Shown one piece after another: positions 37,671 through 46,909 of a stretch of DNA of 64,000 bases. Below the pieces are notes generated by a model. The model saw only the letters and a program-made list of their open reading frames with translations. It was not told the origin of the DNA and made no database searches. The DNA is taken from the NCBI RefSeq assembly GCF_001957135.1, contig NZ_MPHK01000011.1:82329-146328 (forward strand), in the 5' to 3' direction. Position numbers and translations under genes: made by a program. Every line of letters begins with the position of its first letter. Position 1 is the stretch's first letter. The stretch comes from Shewanella sp. UCD-KL21 (lineage in GTDB: Bacteria; Pseudomonadota; Gammaproteobacteria; Enterobacterales; Shewanellaceae).

Positions 37671-38423
37671 ATGCAAATTGGGTGTTGTTGGTTTGATGAT
37701 AAGCAAAAAGTGCTTAGTAACCAATCCAAAGCTACCACATGGCAGCTCAATAATAACGAATTCTGGGTGTTGAGCTTATTAGCAAAACATCGCGGACAAG
37801 TTGTGCCTATCGAAAGCCTCTCTTTCCCTACCGATGGTCAGCATCAGCAGCAAATCTCAGAAGAAGATTTACAACAAATAATTGCCTTGTTTCAGGATTA
37901 TTTAGGCGCTTCTCATAGTAGGTTAATAGAGTTAATCCCCAATCAGGGTGTCATTCTTTATACTAAAGTCGTTGCTGGTAAAAACGGCCTGTTTGATTCA
38001 CCTAATAAGGTGATGTCTTATGGTCAGTATATTGTGATTATTTTGCTAACGTTAATCGCACTATTTTTTGTTCATTCACACCTTAATAATCAAGAATCGG
38101 TGAAGCCGGATGCCAGCCGAGAGTTTTTAACTCAACAAGGCAATGTTTCGAACCTGTATTTATATACCTCTAAAGCCAGTGAAATCGATTTAGATTTAAA
38201 CAGTATTGCAGACCGTATCTCTAATCAGTTGAGAAATTGCCCCATCATGCCTTGGGATGTTATTTCGGCCACTTTGGCTGAAGATAACAAAGCCGTGAGT
38301 ATCGTGATGAAAAAACGTTTACCCGATCGCTGGCGTTTTTATAATATCAAGGTCATGAGGGATCAAGCGCAGCGACGCTTTGTAACGCCTGAGTGGCTAA
38401 AAAAGGTAAATATTTGTGGTTAA
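37671..38423 (+). CDS. ToxR-like transmembrane regulator (degenerate winged helix)
   Basis: The 250-residue product has an N-terminal OmpR/ToxR-type winged-helix region (ATTWQLNNNEFWVLSLLAKHRGQVVPIESL, then LIELIPNQGVILYTKV where the usual wing reads GxGYxL). A single membrane span lies at about 119-136, and a periplasmic domain of about 110 residues carries two cysteines (in RNCPIMPW and in the final NICG). ToxR itself also has two periplasmic cysteines. The stop overlaps the next gene by eight bases, an arrangement seen for ToxR-ToxS and VtrA-VtrC pairs. The DNA-binding domain is divergent, so the targets and even the activity are inference. No family-specific name can be given. Confidence 0.75.
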   Translation: MQIGCCWFDDKQKVLSNQSKATTWQLNNNEFWVLSLLAKHRGQVVPIESLSFPTDGQHQQQISEEDLQQIIALFQDYLGASHSRLIELIPNQGVILYTKVVAGKNGLFDSPNKVMSYGQYIVIILLTLIALFFVHSHLNNQESVKPDASREFLTQQGNVSNLYLYTSKASEIDLDLNSIADRISNQLRNCPIMPWDVISATLAEDNKAVSIVMKKRLPDRWRFYNIKVMRDQAQRRFVTPEWLKKVNICG

Positions 38424-38970
38424 AGCTGTAACAGATTTTTTGTTAACTAGAATTGGTCGTGTAGTTTTTACTATCTGTTTCATCGTAATCTCTTGTTGTT
38501 CGGTGTTAATGTTAGAGCATTTTGCTGATTCAAGAGAGATATGGGCCTTTGATTGCCAGAGTGACTTATATGAATTTAGTACAGACAAAGAGCATACAAT
38601 TGAGCTTGATCACGGGCCACTTTTTTTAGCATTAACGGTTAAAAATAAGCAAATTCAGTTGAATTATTACAATGCCAAAGGTTCAAAAAATCATGAATAT
38701 GCAACCTTCGATGGCGATTTGACTGAACTAGAGGTTGGTGACATGACCTATGAGCTAGATTTAGTGTTAACCGATGCTCAGTTTAACCAAAATAATTCCT
38801 ATTTAAGAAACTACCTCGCCAAAGAGCTTAAAACCACAGCGGCTCAGTTGCAAACTCAAGCTCAGCTGCATATTGCTGTTCAAGTTTTAGAAATGGATAT
38901 TGATAATAAATATATCTTAATGAAATTTAAGCCTTACAATATGCTTTGGGCATGCCGTTTACATGAATAA
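38416..38970 (+). CDS. ToxS/VtrC-like periplasmic partner protein
   Basis: The 184-residue protein starts at a GTG that overlaps the preceding stop codon, with AAAAGG upstream. It has one N-terminal membrane span (about 12-33, VVFTICFIVISCCSVLMLEHF), and the rest is periplasmic and beta-rich (IELDHGPLFLALTVKN; IQLNYYNAKG). Two periplasmic cysteines flank the domain (FDCQSD and LWACRLHE). I recognise no sequence family; the role as a co-receptor for the upstream regulator is inferred from overlap, topology and size, as in ToxRS and VtrAC. Confidence 0.7.
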   Translation: MVKAVTDFLLTRIGRVVFTICFIVISCCSVLMLEHFADSREIWAFDCQSDLYEFSTDKEHTIELDHGPLFLALTVKNKQIQLNYYNAKGSKNHEYATFDGDLTELEVGDMTYELDLVLTDAQFNQNNSYLRNYLAKELKTTAAQLQTQAQLHIAVQVLEMDIDNKYILMKFKPYNMLWACRLHE

Positions 38971-39061
38971 TGGTATAGTTTTAGCTATTTACGCCTCCTT
39001 TATCTGCTGAAATTCGTTATAGTTAAGGCAAGGCAAACTCTGAGATAAAAATACTTCCATA

Positions 39062-40453
39062 GTGGCTAAAGTCAAAGTAAAGAAAGAAGAATCATTATCG
39101 CTTAAATTCAGCCATCAAATGGAGGCTGGGCAGCAGCGCAGCTTTGATTTATATTTTTACTTACCCACAGAGATGGGGGTTGGCGAAAAAACCCTCGACG
39201 AAGAAGAGTATTACCACAGCGCAATGCTTGGGCGGCGCTCTTATTACTCTCAGGGGTTACACCTACCATTAGTGCAAAACCGTTTTGCCAGTATTAATAA
39301 ACGCACCAAAGAAGAGTTCCGTTTATACCTCAACTTGTTTGCCTATCAATTTGCCGTGGCCATTGAGACTGATGCAAAAGAATTGCGTCTTATCACTGAT
39401 CCTGACGACTTTTATCCCGCATTAACTGAATTAGGTGAGTCGGTCACGCAGCTACTTAAAAAGTTTCGCCGTAACGAGCCTAGCGATGAAAAGCTCAAAT
39501 CCTACTTCAATAATGCTGACAATTACCTGTCCTGGTTTTGTGAACAACAACTGTTAAAAACCTTAGCTTATCGGCCGCGTAGTGCTGAATATAGTGATGT
39601 TAAAGATCAACTGGTGGCGTTATGCCGCGCTGAGCATCATTACCGTGAAGAGGAAAGAAAGTATAATTCATCCGGCACCAAGCAAGATGCTAATCGCATT
39701 TCAAATAAGATGCTGTTATTAAGGCGCTTAATACAACAAGGTGTTGTATTAAAGGAGGAGCTAAAACCCTTAGGCATAGGCTTGAAAAAGTTTGTCACAG
39801 GCTTGGCAACGGGGTTAGTGATGATGGTGGTTTCTGCACTGATCATTAAGGCTCAAGGGGTGTTTAGCGGCTTAACCATGAGTTTGGTGGTTACATTAGC
39901 GGTGATATACGGTTTTCGTGAAATTTTTAAAGAAGATGTGCGGGTTGCGATGTGGCGCTATATTCAGCGAGGGCGTCCACGCTGGAGTCAGATCTTAAGG
40001 GATACTACCACCCAAGCCGTGATTGCTAAGCAGTTTGTATGGCTGGACTTTATTCGCAGCCAGGATATTCCCGCTACAGTCGCTGAGATTATGAAACAAC
40101 GCCATCGGCAAAATAAAGTCGATGCTGTGGTGCTGCATTATCGCATTGCCTCTAAGGTTACCAATAAAGAATTTGAAGCTGGCTACTCTAAAATTCAAGA
40201 ACAAGTAAACTTTAGCTTGGTGCCTTTTGCCCGTAATTTAGAGCGTGGTAAGGCAAAAATCTATAGCGAACAAGATGGCAAAGTCAGTAATGAATCAGTA
40301 GAAAGGCGCTATCAAATCAACCTAGTAGCTGTATTAAAAGATGGCAAAGGCCCACTTGAATATGCCCGTTACAAAGTTATTATGAGCCGCTCTAGTATCA
40401 TTGAAATTACTCAAAGCAAACTGCCAGGTGGGCTGTTAGAAATTGGCGAATAA
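39062..40453 (+). CDS. Uncharacterised conserved-looking membrane protein
   Basis: I do not recognise this 463-residue protein. The first 240 residues are soluble and charged (many Lys, Glu, Tyr; for example TLDEEEYYHSAMLGRRSYY). Two adjacent membrane spans follow at about 243-262 and 268-285, and the last 175 residues are again soluble and basic. Both large parts should lie on the same, probably cytoplasmic, side. It starts at a GTG 91 bases after the ToxS-like gene and may be co-transcribed with the signalling pair. A perfect 12-base hairpin overlaps its stop codon. Confidence 0.75.
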   Translation: MAKVKVKKEESLSLKFSHQMEAGQQRSFDLYFYLPTEMGVGEKTLDEEEYYHSAMLGRRSYYSQGLHLPLVQNRFASINKRTKEEFRLYLNLFAYQFAVAIETDAKELRLITDPDDFYPALTELGESVTQLLKKFRRNEPSDEKLKSYFNNADNYLSWFCEQQLLKTLAYRPRSAEYSDVKDQLVALCRAEHHYREEERKYNSSGTKQDANRISNKMLLLRRLIQQGVVLKEELKPLGIGLKKFVTGLATGLVMMVVSALIIKAQGVFSGLTMSLVVTLAVIYGFREIFKEDVRVAMWRYIQRGRPRWSQILRDTTTQAVIAKQFVWLDFIRSQDIPATVAEIMKQRHRQNKVDAVVLHYRIASKVTNKEFEAGYSKIQEQVNFSLVPFARNLERGKAKIYSEQDGKVSNESVERRYQINLVAVLKDGKGPLEYARYKVIMSRSSIIEITQSKLPGGLLEIGE

Positions 40454-40469
40454 GTTGCTTATTCGCCAA
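40443..40469. terminator. Hairpin overlapping the stop codon at 40453
   Basis: TTGGCGAATAAG (40443-40454) pairs perfectly with CTTATTCGCCAA (40458-40469) around TTG. No T-run follows, so it may act as an mRNA 3'-end or stability structure. Confidence 0.5.
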
Positions 40470-40509
40470 GTAGACGTTAGCTGTAGTGATGATATAAGGC
40501 TGGCTATGA

Positions 40510-42744
40510 TTAGCGAGCCTTACGGGTAAAGGCTTGGCAAATATTTTGGTTACCGGTTTGCTTGGCGCGGCTTAACGCCACTTCAGCGTTGCTGAGATAA
40601 TGTTCAAAAGACTGCTGCTCTAAATAGCCAGAAATACCGATATTAATCCCTTCATTTAATTCATTTTGCTCCAACCTATCCATAATGCTCATGGCGTATT
40701 TATGCGCTTGAATGGAGTCACTCAGCGGCAGTAATATCACTAATGATCCAAGTCGCCAATGGGCGATTTGAAAGCCTGTGGGTAAATCGATGAGCAACTG
40801 CATTTCAATGTCTTTTTGGCGTTGTTCTAAATGGTCAATATCACTGATGTGACTTATGAGCCCCTCAGGGTTAATGTCCATGATCAATAAACAGGTTTGT
40901 TCACGGCTAGACTCTGTCAGGGTACTAAAATGCAGCTCTAATTCTGAAAGCTGCAATACCATTGAACTCAGTGGCGTTTGTTGATTAGGTAACTGTTTTA
41001 GCGCTGTTTGCGGCAATAGATCTTCAAAAGTACAGATAAAATACTCGTGTTCACCGTCGACAGAATGCTCCGAGCGAATATTGGCTTTTAAGCTAGTGGC
41101 AAAAGGGGTTTCACTGCAGGCTATTACTTGGCCTTTCCATTTCCCTTGCAAGCTGATGCGACTATTGATATCGGCCCATTGCTTGGTGATGTCTTTGCCT
41201 AACAGGCTTAAGATATTGACATTACTGTCAGCAGCGAGCGCCATTAAGTTTTTAAATTTCAGATTATATTTGAGTAATTGACCGCTGGAGTCCGTTAATG
41301 CGGTGGCTACCGCGCTTTCAGATAATAACTGGTAGCGGTATGCTTGATGCTTTGCTTGGGTAAGCTCGGTGATGTTTTCAAAGGTCACCAGCCAGTATTG
41401 CTCACTGTGTTTATTTTTATAGCTGGGCTGACAACATAGCGAAATAGTGCAACTGTCATTGTTTAAATTGATCACCTGCTTCCAAGTGACATTGTCACAC
41501 ATGGCTTCAGTGAGCTGGTTATATTGCGCCTCTTCTAATGGCAATACGCGCTGTAAACTACGCTCAACGAGTAATTCAATGTTTGTTGATAGGGTATTGG
41601 CTGCTTGTAGATTGGCTTTGATGATGCGGCCGCTGGTATTCACTATCAAGCAGTTTTGATTACTGTTAAATAATGCGCTGGCTAAATTAATACTATTGCT
41701 ATTAGCGGTGCTTTCTAAATAGAAGCGATGCTTTAACACCAATAAACTGGAGGCTAACGCGGTAATGATCAAAGAGAAGCAAATTAACATATAGCGCCAG
41801 TGATCAAACTTTTCCGCAATATCCTCATGGCGAATATAAGACAGTAAATAGTATTCTCTTACGTCTTCATCTTGAGGCGCCACCTCAACCTTTAAAAACA
41901 CAAAAGTGCCACTGTCAGTATGAAATTGACCAAAATGGGTGTTGGCCATGTGTTGCCATAATTCTGGGTATGACTGAATTATACTGCTGCCTAATGTATT
42001 AGGTAGCCTTTTCATGGGGTACTGCTGATTACCGCCCGCATAGAGCACGCCTTTAGAACCAATAAGCAGTAATGGCGAGTTATGGTTAAAAAATGCCGGT
42101 TTAATTGATTCGAGTATTTCAGAAACCGAATTGTAGGTCACTAAGTAGCCGCGAATACTTTGGTCGTTATTTTCAAGCCTGGCCAACTGGTAAACATAAG
42201 GGGTTAACTTGCCATTTATTGGCACAAATTGAATATTGGAGTAGTAGGTGTCACTGCCTCCCATTGTCTTGGAAGCTTCTAGAATAAACTCTGGGATAGT
42301 GACGTTACTAAAAGCATCTGTAGAGCTTATACGGGGGTTACCTTGGGGATCAAACAGGGTTAAGCCTAATAACTCAGGAATATTGTTAAGCAATATGTCC
42401 CAGTTGTCTTCTAGCTTGTAACGTTGCGCCTTAGATGGGTTTGCTAAATATTGCTTCATAAGCTCTGATTTAGCGAAAGCTTGAGTGCGAAATTGAAGAA
42501 AGTTAATTTTATCCGATGCGAGGGTGCCTACTGTTTGTAATTCACTATAACGTTTATCAGCCCAATCTTCTTGTAGGCGCCTTTCGCCTAACTTAAGCAG
42601 TAGCACAGTCAAAATGACAATACTTAACAGCATAACCAATAATTGACTAGACAGCGCTAATACATGTTGTCGTGTCCATTGAATATCTTGGGTGGAGATT
42701 AAAACAGACTTTGAGACGTTTTTATTGGTATATCTCTTAAACAT
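40510..42744 (-). CDS. Membrane sensor with extracytoplasmic domain, PAS regions and degenerate GGDEF domain
   Basis: The 744-residue protein has a membrane span at about 28-50 and a periplasmic sensor region (about 51-317) that looks Cache-like. A second span follows at about 318-338, then two PAS-like regions (about 350-470 and 475-590) and a C-terminal nucleotide-cyclase fold. The latter keeps NAEVALSRAKQTGNQNI but has HWRLGSLVILLP where active enzymes have RxGGDEF. It should therefore not make cyclic-di-GMP; it may bind GTP or signal by protein contact. No EAL domain is present. It converges on the gene ending at 40453. Confidence 0.85.
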   Translation of the reverse strand: MFKRYTNKNVSKSVLISTQDIQWTRQHVLALSSQLLVMLLSIVILTVLLLKLGERRLQEDWADKRYSELQTVGTLASDKINFLQFRTQAFAKSELMKQYLANPSKAQRYKLEDNWDILLNNIPELLGLTLFDPQGNPRISSTDAFSNVTIPEFILEASKTMGGSDTYYSNIQFVPINGKLTPYVYQLARLENNDQSIRGYLVTYNSVSEILESIKPAFFNHNSPLLLIGSKGVLYAGGNQQYPMKRLPNTLGSSIIQSYPELWQHMANTHFGQFHTDSGTFVFLKVEVAPQDEDVREYYLLSYIRHEDIAEKFDHWRYMLICFSLIITALASSLLVLKHRFYLESTANSNSINLASALFNSNQNCLIVNTSGRIIKANLQAANTLSTNIELLVERSLQRVLPLEEAQYNQLTEAMCDNVTWKQVINLNNDSCTISLCCQPSYKNKHSEQYWLVTFENITELTQAKHQAYRYQLLSESAVATALTDSSGQLLKYNLKFKNLMALAADSNVNILSLLGKDITKQWADINSRISLQGKWKGQVIACSETPFATSLKANIRSEHSVDGEHEYFICTFEDLLPQTALKQLPNQQTPLSSMVLQLSELELHFSTLTESSREQTCLLIMDINPEGLISHISDIDHLEQRQKDIEMQLLIDLPTGFQIAHWRLGSLVILLPLSDSIQAHKYAMSIMDRLEQNELNEGINIGISGYLEQQSFEHYLSNAEVALSRAKQTGNQNICQAFTRKAR

Positions 42745-42912
42745 TCACTTACTTATTTTTAACAGTCCCGGTAAGTGAATGTTAGCACGAATGCCCCATA
42801 AGGTTGACCTTAGAGACTGAGTTTTTCAGCAATTTTTTGTTCAAAGCTAAAAGTTACCCTAAGGGCAAGTTGAGCCAATAATAAAGCTTAACCCAGAGGC
42901 CCCTTGATTTAG

Positions 42913-43572
42913 TTAGCCAACAATATCCAGTTGTCGACACTTAAAGGTCGCGCCTCGTTGCTCAACTAATGCTTTACAGCGGGCAATATCAACCCCTTCA
43001 AGGCCATTGATTGCCGATACCTGTACATCAGTTATATAAGTGGGCGCCATGTCGATAAAGCTGAGTACAGCAGCAAAGGCGTGTTTCAATTTGGGCTGAC
43101 AATGCTGAATATACAGGGCTTCAGTATCGGCATTAAGGGATATTGACAAGCTATCAATACAAGATGCTAACTCAGGTAATATATTGCGCCGATGGAAAAG
43201 GTTAGCTAAACCATCGGTATTTAAACGCACTTTCGCGCCGGATTGTTTAAGCTGTTTTGCGACCACTAATAAGGTCTCAAGGTTTAAGGTTGGCTCGCCA
43301 TATCCGCAAAATACATACTCATCAAAATCTGCAGTGTTACCTAATAAAGGAATAATATCGTCAGGCTTCACTTGTCTATCAAGAGACAATTCATATTGAT
43401 GAACCTGTTTTGAGCCATTATGTTTGGGGCAAAACTGGCATCTTAAGGTGCAGCGCCCAGTAATATTGAGGTAGCGACTGCGGCGGATATCATATACTAA
43501 GGTGTTGGCTGCGATATCATTTGTCGCCGTTGCTGTGGTATTCGTTTTTGTCATTGTGGTTTCAGGCTTCAT
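42913..43572 (-). CDS. Radical SAM protein, TatD-linked type
   Basis: The 219-residue protein carries the radical SAM cluster motif CTLRCQFCPK (CxxxCxxC, about 42-49), preceded by RYLNITGR. Next come the GGE-like YVFCGYGEPTLN and the SAM-binding strand VRLNTDG. This short form resembles the radical SAM family often linked to TatD nucleases. Here no tatD is adjacent. The N-terminus is extended by Thr/Ala-rich residues (TKTNTTATATNDIAAN), and a later start is possible. The substrate is unknown. Confidence 0.82.
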   Translation of the reverse strand: MKPETTMTKTNTTATATNDIAANTLVYDIRRSRYLNITGRCTLRCQFCPKHNGSKQVHQYELSLDRQVKPDDIIPLLGNTADFDEYVFCGYGEPTLNLETLLVVAKQLKQSGAKVRLNTDGLANLFHRRNILPELASCIDSLSISLNADTEALYIQHCQPKLKHAFAAVLSFIDMAPTYITDVQVSAINGLEGVDIARCKALVEQRGATFKCRQLDIVG

Positions 43573-43682
43573 CTGAATATCAATAATGCAGTGTGATTAA
43601 ATGATATTAACTCAAGCCAATATTGATATCTGTTTGTGAGTTCGCATTATTGGCTAAAGCGCCAATTTCAATTAGCTTAAGG

Positions 43683-43708
43683 CATAAAAAAGGGAGCTAA
43701 GCTCCCTT
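43683..43708 (-). terminator. Terminator of the RND efflux operon
   Basis: AAGGGAGC (43690-43697) pairs with GCTCCCTT (43701-43708) around TAA. On the minus strand it runs into TTTTTTATG. It lies just after the RND permease stop. Confidence 0.9.
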
Positions 43709-43729
43709 GTTAATATGGTGGACTAGAAG

Positions 43730-46700
43730 CTAATAATAAGCTTCATCGTCGGTTTTTTTCGGCTGCCACCACCAGTTAAATATCCGCCGCGTTAACTGCT
43801 TCACATCATCTAAAATGATGTACAACACAGGCACTAAGATCAGGGTGACCACAGTGGAAAACAAAATACCAAAGGCTAAGGATGTTGCCATTGGGATGAC
43901 GATTTTAGCTTGCAGGCTTTTTTCTAATAAAATAGGTACTAAGCCAACAAAAGTGGTCATTGAGGTTAAGATAATCGCCCTAAAGCGATAACAGCCCGAG
44001 TCGATGGCTGACTCCATTAACGAGAAGCCTTCACGGCGGGCGCGGTTAACAAAGTCCACCAAAATCAGTGAGTCATTGACCACAACCCCTGCCAAGGCAA
44101 CAATGCCACAAAGGCTTAATACACTCATGGATATCCCAAGAATGAAGTGACCCACTAAAGCGCCAATCATGCCAAATGGGATCACCGACATAATGATTAA
44201 TGGCTGGCTATATGACTTTAATGGAATCGCCATCAAAGCATAAATGGTAAACATGGCAAAAAAGAACCCTTGTAAAAGGCCCAGCATGGCATCTTGTTCA
44301 TCTTGACTACCACCATCTAATGCGGCGTTGACCTCTTGGTAGCGCTCGGTTAATTGCGGGATAAATTCCTCTTGGATTTCACCAACCACTTTTGATGGCT
44401 CAACGGTGTTTTTATTCACATTAGCGCTAATGGTAATCGCGCGGCGACCATCAACGCGGGTGATTGAAGCAAAGGATTCACCTAGCTCAATATCTGCCAC
44501 TGTTGAAAAAGGCACAGCAACACCTTGCGGGGTGCGAATTAACATGTTTTCAAGGTGACCAATGGTGCGGCGCTGCTCTAATGGGTAGCGCACCATTACT
44601 TTGATCTCTTCTTTGTTACGAAGAATTCGCTGGGCTTCATAACCATAAAAGCCATAACGCACCTGACGGGCTAAGTCTGACAGAGTTAACCCTAGCGCTT
44701 CGGCTTCTGGGCGAATGTTGAGTCTGATCTCTTGGCTACCAGATGAAAAGTTATCCGAGATATCGAATACACCTTCATAGGTGGCAAGTTTGGCTTTTAA
44801 CTCTTTAGAAGCTTGGGCTAGTTGCTCTAAGTTACTTGAGGTTAATCTAAACGAAATATCGCCGCCGGCATCATTGGTGCTGGCAGAAATATTAAGCTTT
44901 TTCACTGACAATAACTCAGGTAGCTGTTTGCGCCACTCTTCAGCTATGGTGACGCCGTCAATTTCACGATCTTCACCCTTTGACAGCTCAGCAAAGATAA
45001 ACCCAGAGCTACTGGAATTTATCGCAATAAAGCTGTGCTTTAATACGTCTGAGCCGGTCTCTTCGACAAACTTTTCATTCATGGCGTACAGCGCTTCTTC
45101 AACTTGCTGCACCACATATAAGGTGTTGAGCTCGGAGCTGCCTTCTTCCATTTCAAGGTTGACTTGAATAAAATCCGATGGAATATCAGGGAAAAACACC
45201 CAACGAACTTTGCCACTGGCAACCAGTGCGATAGATAAAATCAGTACCCCGACAAATACCGCCACTACGTTGTAGCGGTTTTTAATGCAAGTACCTAAAA
45301 AGTTGCGATAATTATTATGAATAAAATATTGCAGCTTCTCATTAATCCACTGTTTAAATTTTGAAAACACGTTAGTTGGCGGGCGCTTTTTCTTCACTTT
45401 CATATGAGCTAAATGCGCCGGTAAAATCAATTTTGATTCGATAAGTGAAAACGCTAACGCTAGGATCACCACCATACCGATGGACTTCCAAATAACCCCC
45501 ATAGGCCCTGATACCATGATCATCGGTATAAACGCAGCAATAGTGGTGAGTACGCCGAAGGTGGCGGGCATAGCGACCTTTTGCACCCCTTTAATGACAT
45601 TCTCTATGGAGTGACCCTTGGTCTCGACTTCGGTGTAGGCACTTTCGCCGATGACAATGGCGTCATCCACCACGATCCCTAACACCAGAATAAACGCAAA
45701 CAGCGTTAGCATATTAATGGACATGTTAAAGGGTTCCAGTGGCATCAATAACAACGTGCCAAGGAAACACACCGGTAAACCGACCATGACCCAAAAGGCC
45801 AGTTTTAAGTCGAGAAACAAGGCCAAGATCATAAACACCAATAATGCGCCGTAAAACATGTTCGACAACATCATGTTCAAGCGGCCTTCAAGGTAATGGG
45901 TTAAATCTCCCCAGGTATCTAGCTCGACATTAGCGGGCAGAGTGGTTTTCTTATCAGCGATATAGCTTTTCACTTGCTCAGAAATCGTCAGCGCGTTTTG
46001 ATCGTCAATGCTGGTGATTTCAATAATCGCGGCAGGTTTACCATTAAAGCGGGTGTATTCAATGCGCTCTTCGAAACCATCTTTAATGGTGGCAACGTCG
46101 GGCAGCATGATGCGGCTGCCATCAGGGCGGGTGGCCACCACAATGTTAGCAAAGTCAGCTCCAGTATAGGCTTGGCCTTTGGTGCGCAGTAAGATATCAC
46201 CGTCTTGGGCTCTAATTGAGCCGCCGGGTAAATCTATCGATGAGTTTTGTACCGCTTGGGCGACTTGGGTGAAGGTTATTTCATATTCACGCAGCTTATC
46301 TTCTGATAACTCAATGCCTATTTCATAATCTCGCACGCCATTAACTTGAGCACGGGTAACTGCGGGTAAATCGGTAATATCATCACGGATGCTTTTAGCC
46401 ATTTCTTTCATCTCATGGAGACTTAAGTCGCCATAGACAGAGACCCAGATAACATTATTTTCAGGTTTTATTTGGAAAATATTTGGCTTTTCGATGTTGT
46501 CTGGAAAGGTTGAAATCGCATCGATACGCAGCTTAGCCTCATCTAAAACTTGCTGAACATCATAACCATCTTCAACCTCAATGGTCACCGAGCCTACGCC
46601 GTCGCTGGCAACAGAGGTGACTTTGGTAATACCATTAATATCCTGAATGGCCTCTTCAATTTTAATATTAATCCCTTCCTCAATCTCTTGTGGCGCTGCG

Positions 46701-46909
46701 CCGGGGTAGGCCACTGAAATCGTCAGCAGATTAAGTTCAAAGCTAGGGAAAACTTCTTTATTAATTAATTTAGCGCTGAATAAACCACCAATAAGTAGCG
46801 CGGCCATAAGCAGGTTAGCGGCAACACTGTTGCGAGCAAACCAAGCAATGATGCCTTTGTTGTAATCGTTATTGTTATCGGCGGCGGAGTTTGAATTAGT
46901 CTTATCCAT
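43730..46909 (-). CDS. RND efflux transporter, inner-membrane permease (AcrB/VexF-like)
   Basis: The 1059-residue protein has the AcrB-type 12-span layout with two large periplasmic loops. Visible are the N-terminal WFARNSVAANLLMAALLI, the porter start PGAAPQEIEEGINIKIEEAI, the proton-relay pair in TM4 as LVLGIVVDDAIVIGESAYTEV, and the second-half LCGIVALAGVVVNDSLILVDFVNRARREG. It should drive drug or metabolite export with a periplasmic adaptor and an outer-membrane channel. Its ATG overlaps the adaptor stop codon by one base (TAATG), so translation is coupled. The adaptor gene is frameshifted, which may disable the pump. No TolC-type gene is nearby. Confidence 0.93.
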   Translation of the reverse strand: MDKTNSNSAADNNNDYNKGIIAWFARNSVAANLLMAALLIGGLFSAKLINKEVFPSFELNLLTISVAYPGAAPQEIEEGINIKIEEAIQDINGITKVTSVASDGVGSVTIEVEDGYDVQQVLDEAKLRIDAISTFPDNIEKPNIFQIKPENNVIWVSVYGDLSLHEMKEMAKSIRDDITDLPAVTRAQVNGVRDYEIGIELSEDKLREYEITFTQVAQAVQNSSIDLPGGSIRAQDGDILLRTKGQAYTGADFANIVVATRPDGSRIMLPDVATIKDGFEERIEYTRFNGKPAAIIEITSIDDQNALTISEQVKSYIADKKTTLPANVELDTWGDLTHYLEGRLNMMLSNMFYGALLVFMILALFLDLKLAFWVMVGLPVCFLGTLLLMPLEPFNMSINMLTLFAFILVLGIVVDDAIVIGESAYTEVETKGHSIENVIKGVQKVAMPATFGVLTTIAAFIPMIMVSGPMGVIWKSIGMVVILALAFSLIESKLILPAHLAHMKVKKKRPPTNVFSKFKQWINEKLQYFIHNNYRNFLGTCIKNRYNVVAVFVGVLILSIALVASGKVRWVFFPDIPSDFIQVNLEMEEGSSELNTLYVVQQVEEALYAMNEKFVEETGSDVLKHSFIAINSSSSGFIFAELSKGEDREIDGVTIAEEWRKQLPELLSVKKLNISASTNDAGGDISFRLTSSNLEQLAQASKELKAKLATYEGVFDISDNFSSGSQEIRLNIRPEAEALGLTLSDLARQVRYGFYGYEAQRILRNKEEIKVMVRYPLEQRRTIGHLENMLIRTPQGVAVPFSTVADIELGESFASITRVDGRRAITISANVNKNTVEPSKVVGEIQEEFIPQLTERYQEVNAALDGGSQDEQDAMLGLLQGFFFAMFTIYALMAIPLKSYSQPLIIMSVIPFGMIGALVGHFILGISMSVLSLCGIVALAGVVVNDSLILVDFVNRARREGFSLMESAIDSGCYRFRAIILTSMTTFVGLVPILLEKSLQAKIVIPMATSLAFGILFSTVVTLILVPVLYIILDDVKQLTRRIFNWWWQPKKTDDEAYY

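Noticed and set aside
44781..45167. 128-codon antisense frame inside the RND permease gene
   Set aside because: Mirror frame of a well-supported gene with no independent evidence.
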